DNA from: Chitinophagaceae bacterium | GTDB taxonomy: Bacteria; Bacteroidota; Bacteroidia; Chitinophagales; Chitinophagaceae | NCBI GenBank assembly: GCA_019454915.1 | Contig: JACFNM010000142.1 | Span: forward strand, 1 to 9,873 | Reading direction: 5' to 3' | DNA length: 9,873 bases | In this document: piece by piece, positions 1 through 7,127 of the stretch | How the letters are laid out: each line of letters begins with the position of its first letter | Numbering within the stretch: position 1 is the first letter of the stretch | Position numbers and translations under genes: made by a program | The notes under the pieces: generated by a model | Database searches by the model: none | Seen by the model: the letters and a program-made list of their open reading frames with translations, nothing else | What the model was told of the DNA's origin: nothing

Positions 1-2047
1 AATCGTTAAAGTATAATCTCAGATTGTGATCAAAGGCTGCGCTGAGATTTGGGTTGCCAATGTATATGTTTAACGGATCAGTATTTTCCGGAATCGGCTG
101 AATCTGTTGTATGGTAGGTTGTTGCGTTCTTCCGTTATAATTAAAAGTCAGAATGGTTTGATGCTTGAATTTGTAGATAATTCTTGTTTGAGGAAAGAGG
201 TTAATTCTATTGTAATGTAAGGAGGAGTTGATGATTTTATCTGCCTGGGTATAGGATTGGCTGGCAAGATCGCTTCCAAAGGTAAGATTCAGTTTTTTCT
301 TAGCAATGCGATAAGAGATGCCGCCCGCGTTAGTTATTATGATAAAATCATAATTATTCGTGAGCAGCGGATTGAGCACATCGTATTTTCCGTCTGCGTA
401 ATCATAAGTAGTACGGTCTGCTCTGCTGATGGTATTGGATAGCCCATAGTTTAAAATGAGGTAATGGTCCTTAATAAGCGGCTCCGTGTAAGTTATCTTT
501 CCGTTAAAAGTAAAGAGCCTGCTTTTATTGAATTTCTGCTGATTGATGGTATCCCTTAAGGATACGACGCCCGTTTCACTATAAAAGTCGCTGAGTACAT
601 TCAGAAATCCGTCAGAATTCCGATCTTCACTTTTTTGTTCTACGTTAGCCGCAATAGTCCTCCCCACTTTCTTAAATTTTTTTCTGTAAATGAGCTTTAA
701 GTTTAGGGAGTTTTCGTTAAATCCGTTGGAGGTTTGACGATTGCTGTTATTTACAAGTCCTTGCTTTTCGTTAAGCGCCTCAGAAACGTAGTGATTAATG
801 TTTTCGGTATGTCCGTTATAGCCGTTAAAGCTGAGTTTAACCGAAGAGGTAGAATCTAACTGCAATTCATATTTCCCAAATAAGGAATTGCGATAGCGTT
901 GGGAAAAACTTGTATTCTCTTCGTTATTGTAATAGACAGTGTCGGGTAAAATATATTGAGTCTTCGTTTCATTTGCACCTTCCACATTTATCTTTTTATA
1001 CATATAGCTGGCGTTGAAGTTGTGTTTATCACCATTCCATTTGTTAGAAAAATGGCCGCCCCCGGTCCAAATTTTGGGAAGCCCGTTTCTGTCAAAATTA
1101 AAAGCATCATACTGACCCGTAATATAAAATACGTCAGCATCTGCATCGTATTCAAAGTTGTCGTCTGAAGCACCATACTTACGACTGTCCTCCCAGTTTA
1201 AACCGGTTTCTCCTGTATTAGACATGGTTCCAAAAACGGCCATTTTACGCTTTCCCTTAAAATGATTAAGCATTGCCTGGTTGCTGAACTTATCTTTTAA
1301 CCCACCGCCGGCACTCAGCTTACCGAAGTAACCATTCTTCTTGTCTTCTTTTAGTTGTAAATTGATGGTCTTGGTTTTTTCTCCGTCGTCAATGCCGGTA
1401 AATGCTGCCTGGTCGCTTTTTTTGTCATAAACCTGTACCTTATCCACTGCATCTGCTTTTATATTACGTGTAGCAACCGTAGGGTCATCACTAAAGAATT
1501 CCTCTCCGTCCACCAGTACTTGCTGGACTTCCTGACCTTGTGCGACAATCTTGCCGTTTTTGTCAACCTGAATACCCGGCATGGCTTTCAGCAATTCCTC
1601 AGCGTTGGCGTTGGCACGTACTTTAAAACTGTCCGCCGTATATTCTATCGTATCTCCCTTGATCCGCATCGCATTGTTTTGACGGATAATAATCTCTTCG
1701 AGCAAAGCGCTTTTATTAATGAGACTTATAACACCCAGGTTGATGTCATCCGTAGATATGATCTCAATATCTTCCACGTAATCGGCGTAGGAAGGGTAGG
1801 AGATGATTACCGTATAGGCTCCCTCGGGGAGGCTTTGTAAAGAAAAGTCGCCATCCTTATCGGCGCGTGTAAACTGAAATAATGTTGAATCAGCCTTTTG
1901 TAACAGGCTGACGACAGCAAACTGCATCTTTTTCTGGTTGATCGTATCGGCGACAGTTCCACTGATTTTTCCTGATTGACCGAACGAAAAAATTTGTATG
2001 AAAAGGAAAAGAACGGATGAGAAGGTTAGTTTTGGTATAAGGTGCAT
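1..2047 (-). CDS. Outer-membrane beta-barrel protein, TonB-receptor-like (partial, C-terminus outside window)
   Basis: Read on the minus strand from the ATG at 2047-2045, the frame stays open to the window edge (682 codons); I translated the first 240 or so codons and several later stretches and found no stop. Residues 1-24 are a signal peptide (MHLIPKLTFSS start, hydrophobic core, cut near SFGQ). Residues 26-110 are a carboxypeptidase-regulatory-like beta-sandwich (GKISGTVADT, then DGDFSLQSLPEGAYTV). Residues 115-235 are a plug-like region with the family motifs GDTIEYTADSF (131-141), ELLKAMPGIQVDKNGKI (151-167) and LVDGEEFFSDDP (179-189). The rest is barrel, and the last visible part contains IGNPNLSAAFDHNLRLYF, typical near the last third of this family. 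Relatives run about 850-950 residues, so some 200 are missing. The location is the outer membrane; the substrate is unknown. No SusD partner is adjacent, and it resembles the OMP_b-brl family more than a SusC transporter. Confidence 0.9.
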   Translation of the reverse strand, partial: MHLIPKLTFSSVLFLFIQIFSFGQSGKISGTVADTINQKKMQFAVVSLLQKADSTLFQFTRADKDGDFSLQSLPEGAYTVIISYPSYADYVEDIEIISTDDINLGVISLINKSALLEEIIIRQNNAMRIKGDTIEYTADSFKVRANANAEELLKAMPGIQVDKNGKIVAQGQEVQQVLVDGEEFFSDDPTVATRNIKADAVDKVQVYDKKSDQAAFTGIDDGEKTKTINLQLKEDKKNGYFGKLSAGGGLKDKFSNQAMLNHFKGKRKMAVFGTMSNTGETGLNWEDSRKYGASDDNFEYDADADVFYITGQYDAFNFDRNGLPKIWTGGGHFSNKWNGDKHNFNASYMYKKINVEGANETKTQYILPDTVYYNNEENTSFSQRYRNSLFGKYELQLDSTSSVKLSFNGYNGHTENINHYVSEALNEKQGLVNNSNRQTSNGFNENSLNLKLIYRKKFKKVGRTIAANVEQKSEDRNSDGFLNVLSDFYSETGVVSLRDTINQQKFNKSRLFTFNGKITYTEPLIKDHYLILNYGLSNTISRADRTTYDYADGKYDVLNPLLTNNYDFIIITNAGGISYRIAKKKLNLTFGSDLASQSYTQADKIINSSLHYNRINLFPQTRIIYKFKHQTILTFNYNGRTQQPTIQQIQPIPENTDPLNIYIGNPNLSAAFDHNLRLYFND

Positions 2048-2090
2048 TTCAGTAGTATTATTTGCGTTAATAAAGTGGAATGTCAGTTAC

Positions 2091-2159
2091 ATTCAAACGT
2101 TGACATATTTAGTTGAATGGATTTGTTTACATGCCTCGTTGAATGACGTGATGCATTCA
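2091..2159. repeat. ATTCAA/TTGAAT inverted-repeat cluster
   Basis: ATTCAA (2091-2096) pairs with TTGAAT (2113-2118), and a second TTGAATG (2139-2145) faces CATTCA (2154-2159), so two short dyads sit one after the other in the 5' leader of the barrel gene. TGTCA (2081-2085) and TGACA (2101-2105) add a third dyad overlapping the first. They could be protein-binding half-sites or weak RNA hairpins. Each match is short and the region is AT-rich, so chance is possible. Confidence 0.3.
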
Positions 2160-2248
2160 GGTTTGAGTGGAAATTAGAAGGGAGGATTGGTAACTGAGAT
2201 TTCATAGCTTTTATCTCATTTTAAAAAATCATTCAGAGGTAAAAGTAT

Positions 2249-2276
2249 AACTAATTACGTAGTTGTACAACTAATT
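2249..2276. promoter_or_regulatory. Candidate operator: phased AACTAATT boxes with 14-bp palindrome
   Basis: AACTAATT occurs at 2249-2256 and again at 2269-2276, exactly 20 bp apart, close to two helical turns. Between and over them lies the perfect palindrome TAGTTGTACAACTA (2260-2273). The right half reappears inverted at 2388-2399 (12-base identity, AAATTAGTTGTA), nearer glgB. This arrangement is what a dimeric regulator site looks like. No regulator gene is in the window and I do not recognise the motif. It lies about 200 bp from both start codons. Confidence 0.4.
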
Positions 2277-2323
2277 TCTTAGATTTAAAACCCAATTTAT
2301 TCTAAATCTGCCTGGATTTTAAT

Positions 2324-2331
2324 CAAATCTA
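2324..2331 (-). promoter_or_regulatory. Possible Bacteroidota -7 box for the barrel gene
   Basis: The minus strand reads TAGATTTG here, an exact match to the Bacteroidota sigma-ABfr -7 consensus TAnnTTTG. No TTG is found at the expected -33 distance, and the leader would be about 270 bases long, so the support is weak. Confidence 0.22.
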
Positions 2332-2387
2332 TTTTTTATTGGAGGCGTTAGTGGGGGCTTCCCTGTTAAAATTTGCGTAAATACTAA

Positions 2388-2399
2388 AAATTAGTTGTA
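2388..2399 (+). repeat. Inverted copy of the AACTAATT/TACAACTAATTT box
   Basis: AAATTAGTTGTA here is the exact reverse complement of 2266-2277, so the two form a 12-bp inverted repeat about 110 bp apart. It lies 63 bases before the glgB start codon, where a regulator could reach the glgB promoter, or loop with the other site. It may equally be a chance match in AT-rich DNA. Confidence 0.4.
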
Positions 2400-2462
2400 A
2401 ATTCATCAGCAAGACCTAAGAGCACAACCTACTTATATTCATAATCCTTAAACTACTTTCCA

Positions 2463-4430
2463 ATGGCTGAGCCGGAAAAAACTGATAGCGGTAGCAGATA
2501 TGAGGATATTCATTTTGTTGATAGTACAAAGGCAGTGTGGAATTATTCTTTGTTTACAGAAGAGGATATCAGAAACTTCCAGGCGGGAACGCATTACAGC
2601 CTTTACCATCTGTTCGGTTCAAGACCGGTAACTGTATTAGATACGGAAGGATACTATTTTGCCGTGTGGGCTCCAAACGCCACTACCGTTTCAGTAAAAG
2701 GTAATTTCAACGACTGGAATAATGACACGCATCCCCTGTATGTCAGGCTCGATCGTTCGGGTATATGGGAAGGGTTTATACCTCACATGAAGAAAGGAGA
2801 AGTATATAAATATTGTATACAGGGGTTTGAGGGTAAGAGCCAGGATAAAGGAGATCCGTTTGCGTGGTTTTGGGAGCGAAGGCCGGCTACAGCGTCTATT
2901 ACATGGGAGTTAAACTATCAATGGAACGATAAGAATTGGTTGGATAATCGGAAGCAACACAATGCACTCAATGCGCCCTGGAGCGTTTATGAAGTTCATT
3001 TAGCGAGTTGGATGCGACCTGACAGGAATAATGAAGAGAGCTATAATTCTTATGCGGTTATCAGAGAGCGGCTGGTTCCCTATGTAAAAGAAATGGGATT
3101 TACGCATGTAGAGCTGATGCCGGTGATGGAACATCCTTTTGACGGGTCATGGGGATATCAGGGAACGGGTTATTTTGCCCCTACATCCCGTTTTGGCGAT
3201 CCGCAGGGATTCATGGATTTGGTAAATGCGCTACATCAGGAAGGAATTGGCGTCATCCTGGACTGGGTGCCTTCTCATTTCCCCTATGATTCGCACGGGT
3301 TATATATGTTTGACGGAACGCACACCTACGAATATGCGGACATGCGCAAAGGCTTTCATCCGGATTGGAACAGCTATATATTTAATTACAGGAGAGGCGA
3401 GGTGAAATCTTTTTTGATTAGCAGCGCCCGCTATTGGTTTGATAAGTATCATATAGATGGTATCCGGGTGGATGCCGTAAGTTCCATGTTGAAGTTGAAC
3501 TATTCAAGAAGTACCGGACAGTGGGAGCCTAATGAGCATGGCGGCGATGGTAACCTCGAAGCCATCGCCTTTATCAAAGATTTAAATGAAACCATTTTTA
3601 GGGATTTCCCCGATGTGCAAACCATAGCCGAGGAGGCAACGGATTGGCCGGGAGTAAGCAGACCAACTTTTGATGATGGACTGGGATTTGGTATGAAATG
3701 GATGATGGGTTGGATGCACGATACCTTAGATTATTTTAAGTTAGATCCGGTTTATCGTGAGTACCATCAGGACCAGTTCACTTTTAGTATGATGTATTAC
3801 TATGATGAAAATTTTATGCTGCCTTTAAGCCATGATGAAGTGGTTCATGGGAAAAGCCCTATGCTTTATAAGATGCCTGGAGACGATTGGCAAAAATTCG
3901 CAAATCTTCGACTGCTCTATGCTTATATGTTTACCCATCCGGGGGGTAAATTATTATTTATGGGTAATGAATTTGGGCAAACAAGCGAGTGGAATTATAA
4001 ATCTGAGTTAGACTGGTTTCTGTTACAATATGATAGTCACAAATTATTGAAGGAATGTGTAAAGGACTTGAACCATTTACTTCGTAATGAACCGGCGCTC
4101 TATGAAAATCAGTTTAATATCTATGGGTTTGAATGGGTGGATTTAAACCACCGCGCAGAAAGTGTAATAGCCTACCGTAGAAAAGGCAAGGATCCGGAAA
4201 ATGATTTGCTTGTTATATTGAATATGACGCCTGTAGTAAGGCGTGACTGGAAGATTCAGGTAAGCGGCAAGGAAAAATGGAAAGAGGTTTTTAATAGTGA
4301 TGACAAAAAATATTGGGGTACCGGCGATGTATATAATCCCGATGTCATTTCCTCTCCCATTGATGAAAAGGAAAAGACATTTGAACTGACGGTACACCTC
4401 CCGCCACTGGGAGCGGTGGTGTTTAAGTAG
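2463..4430 (+). CDS. glgB: 1,4-alpha-glucan branching enzyme GlgB
   Basis: This 655-residue cytoplasmic enzyme cuts alpha-1,4-glucan chains and rejoins them through alpha-1,6 bonds, making branches in glycogen. Residues 40-145 form a CBM48/isoamylase-N-like sandwich (FAVWAPNATTVSVKGNFNDW, 66-85). A GH13 barrel covers about 175-540. Catalytic regions are complete: DWVPSHF (267-273), GIRVDAVSSML with nucleophile D337, TIAEEATDWPGVSRP with acid/base E390, and LPLSHDEVVHGKSPM with D458 as transition-state stabiliser. The C-terminal all-beta domain (from about 550) ends in LPPLGAVVFK. The length matches the shorter GlgB form that has one N-terminal module. The ATG at 2463 has no Shine-Dalgarno site, as is common in this phylum. 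No other glycogen gene (glgA, glgC, glgP, debranching) is in the window, so it appears to be transcribed alone. Confidence 0.96.
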   Translation: MAEPEKTDSGSRYEDIHFVDSTKAVWNYSLFTEEDIRNFQAGTHYSLYHLFGSRPVTVLDTEGYYFAVWAPNATTVSVKGNFNDWNNDTHPLYVRLDRSGIWEGFIPHMKKGEVYKYCIQGFEGKSQDKGDPFAWFWERRPATASITWELNYQWNDKNWLDNRKQHNALNAPWSVYEVHLASWMRPDRNNEESYNSYAVIRERLVPYVKEMGFTHVELMPVMEHPFDGSWGYQGTGYFAPTSRFGDPQGFMDLVNALHQEGIGVILDWVPSHFPYDSHGLYMFDGTHTYEYADMRKGFHPDWNSYIFNYRRGEVKSFLISSARYWFDKYHIDGIRVDAVSSMLKLNYSRSTGQWEPNEHGGDGNLEAIAFIKDLNETIFRDFPDVQTIAEEATDWPGVSRPTFDDGLGFGMKWMMGWMHDTLDYFKLDPVYREYHQDQFTFSMMYYYDENFMLPLSHDEVVHGKSPMLYKMPGDDWQKFANLRLLYAYMFTHPGGKLLFMGNEFGQTSEWNYKSELDWFLLQYDSHKLLKECVKDLNHLLRNEPALYENQFNIYGFEWVDLNHRAESVIAYRRKGKDPENDLLVILNMTPVVRRDWKIQVSGKEKWKEVFNSDDKKYWGTGDVYNPDVISSPIDEKEKTFELTVHLPPLGAVVFK

Positions 4431-4568
4431 TACAGAATTGCGATTTTACCGGGCTGTTTATCACCTATATGTTGTGATCAATGAGGTATAAGTAATTACT
4501 GCTAAAAGAATTTTTTTTCAGATCAAACTTTGATAGAAATCGGGTTTGAGTTTATTAAACTTTGAAGG

Positions 4569-5513
4569 CTATCTTTCTTTGCCGTCTTCACTTCCCGCCT
4601 GTATAAATTTTATATTCCTTTGGATCCCGTTGTATTTAGAGCGCTTCAACGGTGATTTACGGAAAATCTTTTTGAAGCTTTCTTCCGTCAATGCTTCCCA
4701 GTCCTTCAGGTCAAACTGGAGGATTTCGGGTATGGGTTCAAGTGCGGTTTCACGGGTAGGCGAACTAAAGCGGTTCCACGGACAAACTTCCTGGCAGATA
4801 TCACATCCGAACATCCAATCCTGAAACTTTCCTTTCATTTCGTCGGGGATAATCATGTCTTTCAACTCAATCGTAAAGTAAGAGATGCACTTGCTGGCAT
4901 TGATTACTTTGTTCTCCTGAATGGCATCGGTGGGGCAGGCATCAATACATTTCCTGCAAGTGCCGCAATAATCTTTGGCAAAAGGATCATCGTATTCCAG
5001 TTTGATATCTACGATGAGTGTGGCGATAAAGAAGAAGGAGCCTGAGTGTTTGGTTATCAGATTCCCGTTCTTCCCAACCCAGCCCAGTCCTGCGCGCTCA
5101 GCCCAGGTTCGTTCAAGAACCGGAGCCGAGTCAATAAAACCTCTTCCGTTCACTTCGCCGATTTTATCACGCATTTCCTGAAGAAAGAAATTCAATTTTG
5201 CCCTGATTATGTCATGATAGTCATTACCCCAGGCATACCTCGAAATCTTAGGCGGATGGTTGGGTTGTGGCTGGACAGGATAATAGTTGAGTAAAAGCGT
5301 AATAACCGATTCTGCACCGGGTACTAATTTTTGTGGATTCACTCTGAGATCAAAATAATTTTCCATATAATTCATGGTGCCATGCATTCCCTGGCTAAGC
5401 CATGATTCCAGCCGGCGTGCGTCTTCATCTAAGGGTACAGCTTTGGCTATTCCGCAATAGTCGAATCCACATAATACCGCAAGTTTTTTAACTATCTCGG
5501 TAGGGGTTTCCAT
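4569..5513 (-). CDS. queG: tRNA epoxyqueuosine(34) reductase QueG
   Basis: This 314-residue cytoplasmic iron-sulfur, cobalamin-dependent enzyme carries out the last step of queuosine synthesis, reducing epoxyqueuosine to queuosine at tRNA position 34. The N-terminal cobalamin-binding part holds FIDSAPVLERTWAERAGLGW (126-145) with the proposed catalytic Asp128, followed by VGKNGNLIT. The ferredoxin-like part has two [4Fe-4S] sets: C183-x2-C186-x2-C189-x3-C193 (CGTCRKCIDACP) and C209 with C237-x2-C240-x3-C244 (CDICQEVCPW). SPLKRSKYNGIQRN near the end is also typical. All eight cysteines are present. It belongs to the short form; some relatives, such as the roughly 385-residue Bacillus enzyme, carry an extra C-terminal HEAT-like domain that is absent here. 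It is convergent with glgB across 138 bases that contain no convincing terminator. Confidence 0.96.
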   Translation of the reverse strand: METPTEIVKKLAVLCGFDYCGIAKAVPLDEDARRLESWLSQGMHGTMNYMENYFDLRVNPQKLVPGAESVITLLLNYYPVQPQPNHPPKISRYAWGNDYHDIIRAKLNFFLQEMRDKIGEVNGRGFIDSAPVLERTWAERAGLGWVGKNGNLITKHSGSFFFIATLIVDIKLEYDDPFAKDYCGTCRKCIDACPTDAIQENKVINASKCISYFTIELKDMIIPDEMKGKFQDWMFGCDICQEVCPWNRFSSPTRETALEPIPEILQFDLKDWEALTEESFKKIFRKSPLKRSKYNGIQRNIKFIQAGSEDGKER

Positions 5514-5783
5514 TGTCGCTGAGAAATAAATTTAGAATCTTAAAAAACAATTCCTGAGGATGAAAGGTACTTATTATCATAGAAATATTTTCGGGCGCTA
5601 GTGATCCTGAATGCTGGCATTTATTTCACGGGCAGGCCGGTTCAGGTATCCCGGCAACTTCTGATAATAAGCTGAAAAATGGAGCATGGTAGTTACGCGC
5701 TTTCTAATCTCAAAGATTTATTCCTAATTTGCACACGCTTTTTCCTTCGTTTCGAAAGGAGTTTGACCCATTTAATTTTTTTT
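5514..5783. other. Divergent intergenic region between queG and the BNR gene
   Basis: 270 bases between two divergent start codons. Most is AT-rich, but 5591-5660 is GC-richer and contains a hairpin, GCCGG (5636-5640) with CCGGC (5651-5655), whose loop starts with TTCAGG; CCTGAA at 5606-5611 is complementary to that loop. No full TAnnTTTG box with a TTG partner was found on either strand. An AAAGGAG stretch at 5755-5761 lies too far from the chosen ATG (5784) to be a normal ribosome site. Confidence 0.6.
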
Positions 5784-7025
5784 ATGAGACTGTTTCTTTT
5801 AGCTTCCGTATCAACATTGATTACTTTTCACTTTAATACATCCTATGCTCAGCCTTCAAATCAGTTGAAGCATGTAAAAGGCGCCGAACATTCGATTATT
5901 TATTACCAGGAGGGCAGGTTTGCCGGCTGGCCGGCAAATTGCGGCGCATTCATTTTTGACAATGGTGAGATTGTCACGGGTTTTATTAACGCATCCTTTA
6001 AGATAACGAATAGCCATAATGCGGAAGGTCCGTTTTTAAACTGGCTTGCACGCAGTTCGGATGGCGGCAAAAACTGGAACGCCTGGGATCCCGAGCATTA
6101 TGCCGGCGATTTTGGTGGTCGCCCCACTTTAAAGACATTGCCTTCCCCCATCAATTATAAAACGCCGGGTTTCGCTATGCGCGTAGTAGGTACCAGTTAT
6201 CACGGCGCTGAGGACGGGAGAGCCCATTTTTTCTTTAGCGATGATGCCGGAAAAAGTTGGAACGGGCCTTTTGGCTTTGGTGACCTGTTGAGTTGGCCGG
6301 AACTGACTGAAACCGGGTTAAATGAACTGACCCCGAGAACCGATTATATTGTTTATGACAGCAATCACTGCCTGTTGTTTTTTTCCGCGAGGAAGAAAGG
6401 CGTTTTTGGTTCTGATCGCCTTTTTTGTATTGAAACAAAAGACGGAGGAAGAACCTATCAGTTTCGGGGCTGGGTGATAGGACCTTCCGGAGTCGTTAAT
6501 TCTACCCACCATACCAAAGTGGAACTGTATGAAGAACCAGGTAAAAATCCCAATGCTGATGAATGTCGTGCGGTGATGTCTCAATCGCAGCGATTGTCTG
6601 ATGGCACTCTGGTTACGCTGATTCGAAGGAAATATATAGGGAAGGGAGGAACGGATAAACATTGGATTGATGCTTATGTTTCAACAGATGGGGGCAGTAG
6701 CTGGAGCCTTCTTTCCAGGGTTGCTGACACAGGTGATTCAAACGGAAACCCTCCCGCTTTTACACTCACGAAAGACGGACGTTTGTGCGTGGTGTATGGC
6801 GAGCGAAATGAAGGCACGATAGGGGTAGTTTACAGCAAAGACCGCGGCAAAACCTGGACGGTACCCCAGATACTGATGGATGGCTTCTGGTCGGAAGATA
6901 TGGAATTGAATGACCTGGGTTATCCGCGGGTCGTTTGTCGGAGTGATGGAAAGCTGGTGGCCATGTATTACTATTCTACCAGAGAATATCCTCATCACCT
7001 GAGAGCTACCATCTGGACGCCATAG
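5784..7025 (+). CDS. Secreted BNR/Asp-box protein, sialidase superfamily
   Basis: A 413-residue exported protein. The frame is open from 5679, but I start at 5784 because residues 1-23 then form a signal peptide (MRLFLLASVSTLITFHF, cut near SYAQ); the 35 extra upstream residues would bury it. The cysteine context is not a lipobox, so the protein is likely periplasmic or secreted. Five Asp-box repeats mark a six-bladed propeller: SSDGGKNW (91-98), SDDAGKSW (152-159), TKDGGRTY (218-225), STDGGSSW (300-307) and SKDRGKTW (351-358). GRFAGWPANCGAF (44-56) at the start of the fold matches a motif I associate with sialidase-like proteins of Bacteroidota and Planctomycetes. The FRIP motif of true GH33 sialidases is missing, so the substrate is uncertain: it may be a glycosidase of another specificity or a sugar-binding protein. 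It is a single gene, convergent with the deoxyhypusine-synthase-like gene. Confidence 0.88.
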   Translation: MRLFLLASVSTLITFHFNTSYAQPSNQLKHVKGAEHSIIYYQEGRFAGWPANCGAFIFDNGEIVTGFINASFKITNSHNAEGPFLNWLARSSDGGKNWNAWDPEHYAGDFGGRPTLKTLPSPINYKTPGFAMRVVGTSYHGAEDGRAHFFFSDDAGKSWNGPFGFGDLLSWPELTETGLNELTPRTDYIVYDSNHCLLFFSARKKGVFGSDRLFCIETKDGGRTYQFRGWVIGPSGVVNSTHHTKVELYEEPGKNPNADECRAVMSQSQRLSDGTLVTLIRRKYIGKGGTDKHWIDAYVSTDGGSSWSLLSRVADTGDSNGNPPAFTLTKDGRLCVVYGERNEGTIGVVYSKDRGKTWTVPQILMDGFWSEDMELNDLGYPRVVCRSDGKLVAMYYYSTREYPHHLRATIWTP

Positions 7026-7100
7026 TAGACCGGACGCATCTTGATAAAAAATTTTCGCCCTTTTTTTCACACGGGCTTCACGGTATCCCCGATAGTTCGG

Positions 7101-7127
7101 AAAAAAGTCAAACTCGCTATTGAGTTT
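7101..7127 (-). terminator. Intrinsic terminator of the deoxyhypusine-synthase-like gene
   Basis: On the minus strand AAACTC (7127-7122) pairs with GAGTTT (7115-7110) around a 6-base loop, followed by GAC and six T (7106-7101). The hairpin overlaps the stop codon (7128-7126). The stem is short and AT-rich, so it is a moderate terminator at best. Confidence 0.5.

Larger units (their letters stand above)
2048..2462. other. Divergent intergenic region with repeat boxes
   Basis: This 415-base AT-rich gap lies between the start codons of the minus-strand barrel gene and plus-strand glgB. I see no coding potential or known RNA. It holds a cluster of ATTCAA/TTGAAT inverted repeats near the barrel gene (2091-2159), AACTAATT boxes with a 14-bp palindrome (2249-2276), an inverted copy of the box at 2388-2399, and a Bacteroidota-type -7 hexamer on the minus strand. 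A near match TAAAATTTG (2367-2375) on the plus strand has one base too many between TA and TTTG to be called a glgB promoter. Confidence 0.7.

Noticed and set aside
956..1176. Overlapping short frames on both strands inside the outer-membrane barrel region
   Set aside because: The minus-strand barrel frame reads through without stops and matches family motifs; these frames are shadows in other phases.
2194..2200. CTGAGAT, reminiscent of a TPP riboswitch core
   Set aside because: The second conserved ACCTGA..GATAA block and the stems are absent.
4431..4568. Possible shared terminator between glgB and queG (T8 run at 4511-4518, 5-bp ATCAC/GTGAT hairpin at 4460-4478)
   Set aside because: The hairpin is 32 bases from the T-run and no stem lies directly before it on either strand.
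5679..5783. 35-codon N-terminal extension of the BNR gene frame
   Set aside because: It would place 35 mostly hydrophobic and charged residues before a clear signal peptide that starts at the ATG at 5784. An in-frame TTG at 5763 follows an AAAGGAG by only one base, too close for normal initiation.
6235..6662. Minus-strand frames inside the BNR gene
   Set aside because: They overlap Asp-box-encoding sequence of the plus-strand gene and have no recognisable motif.
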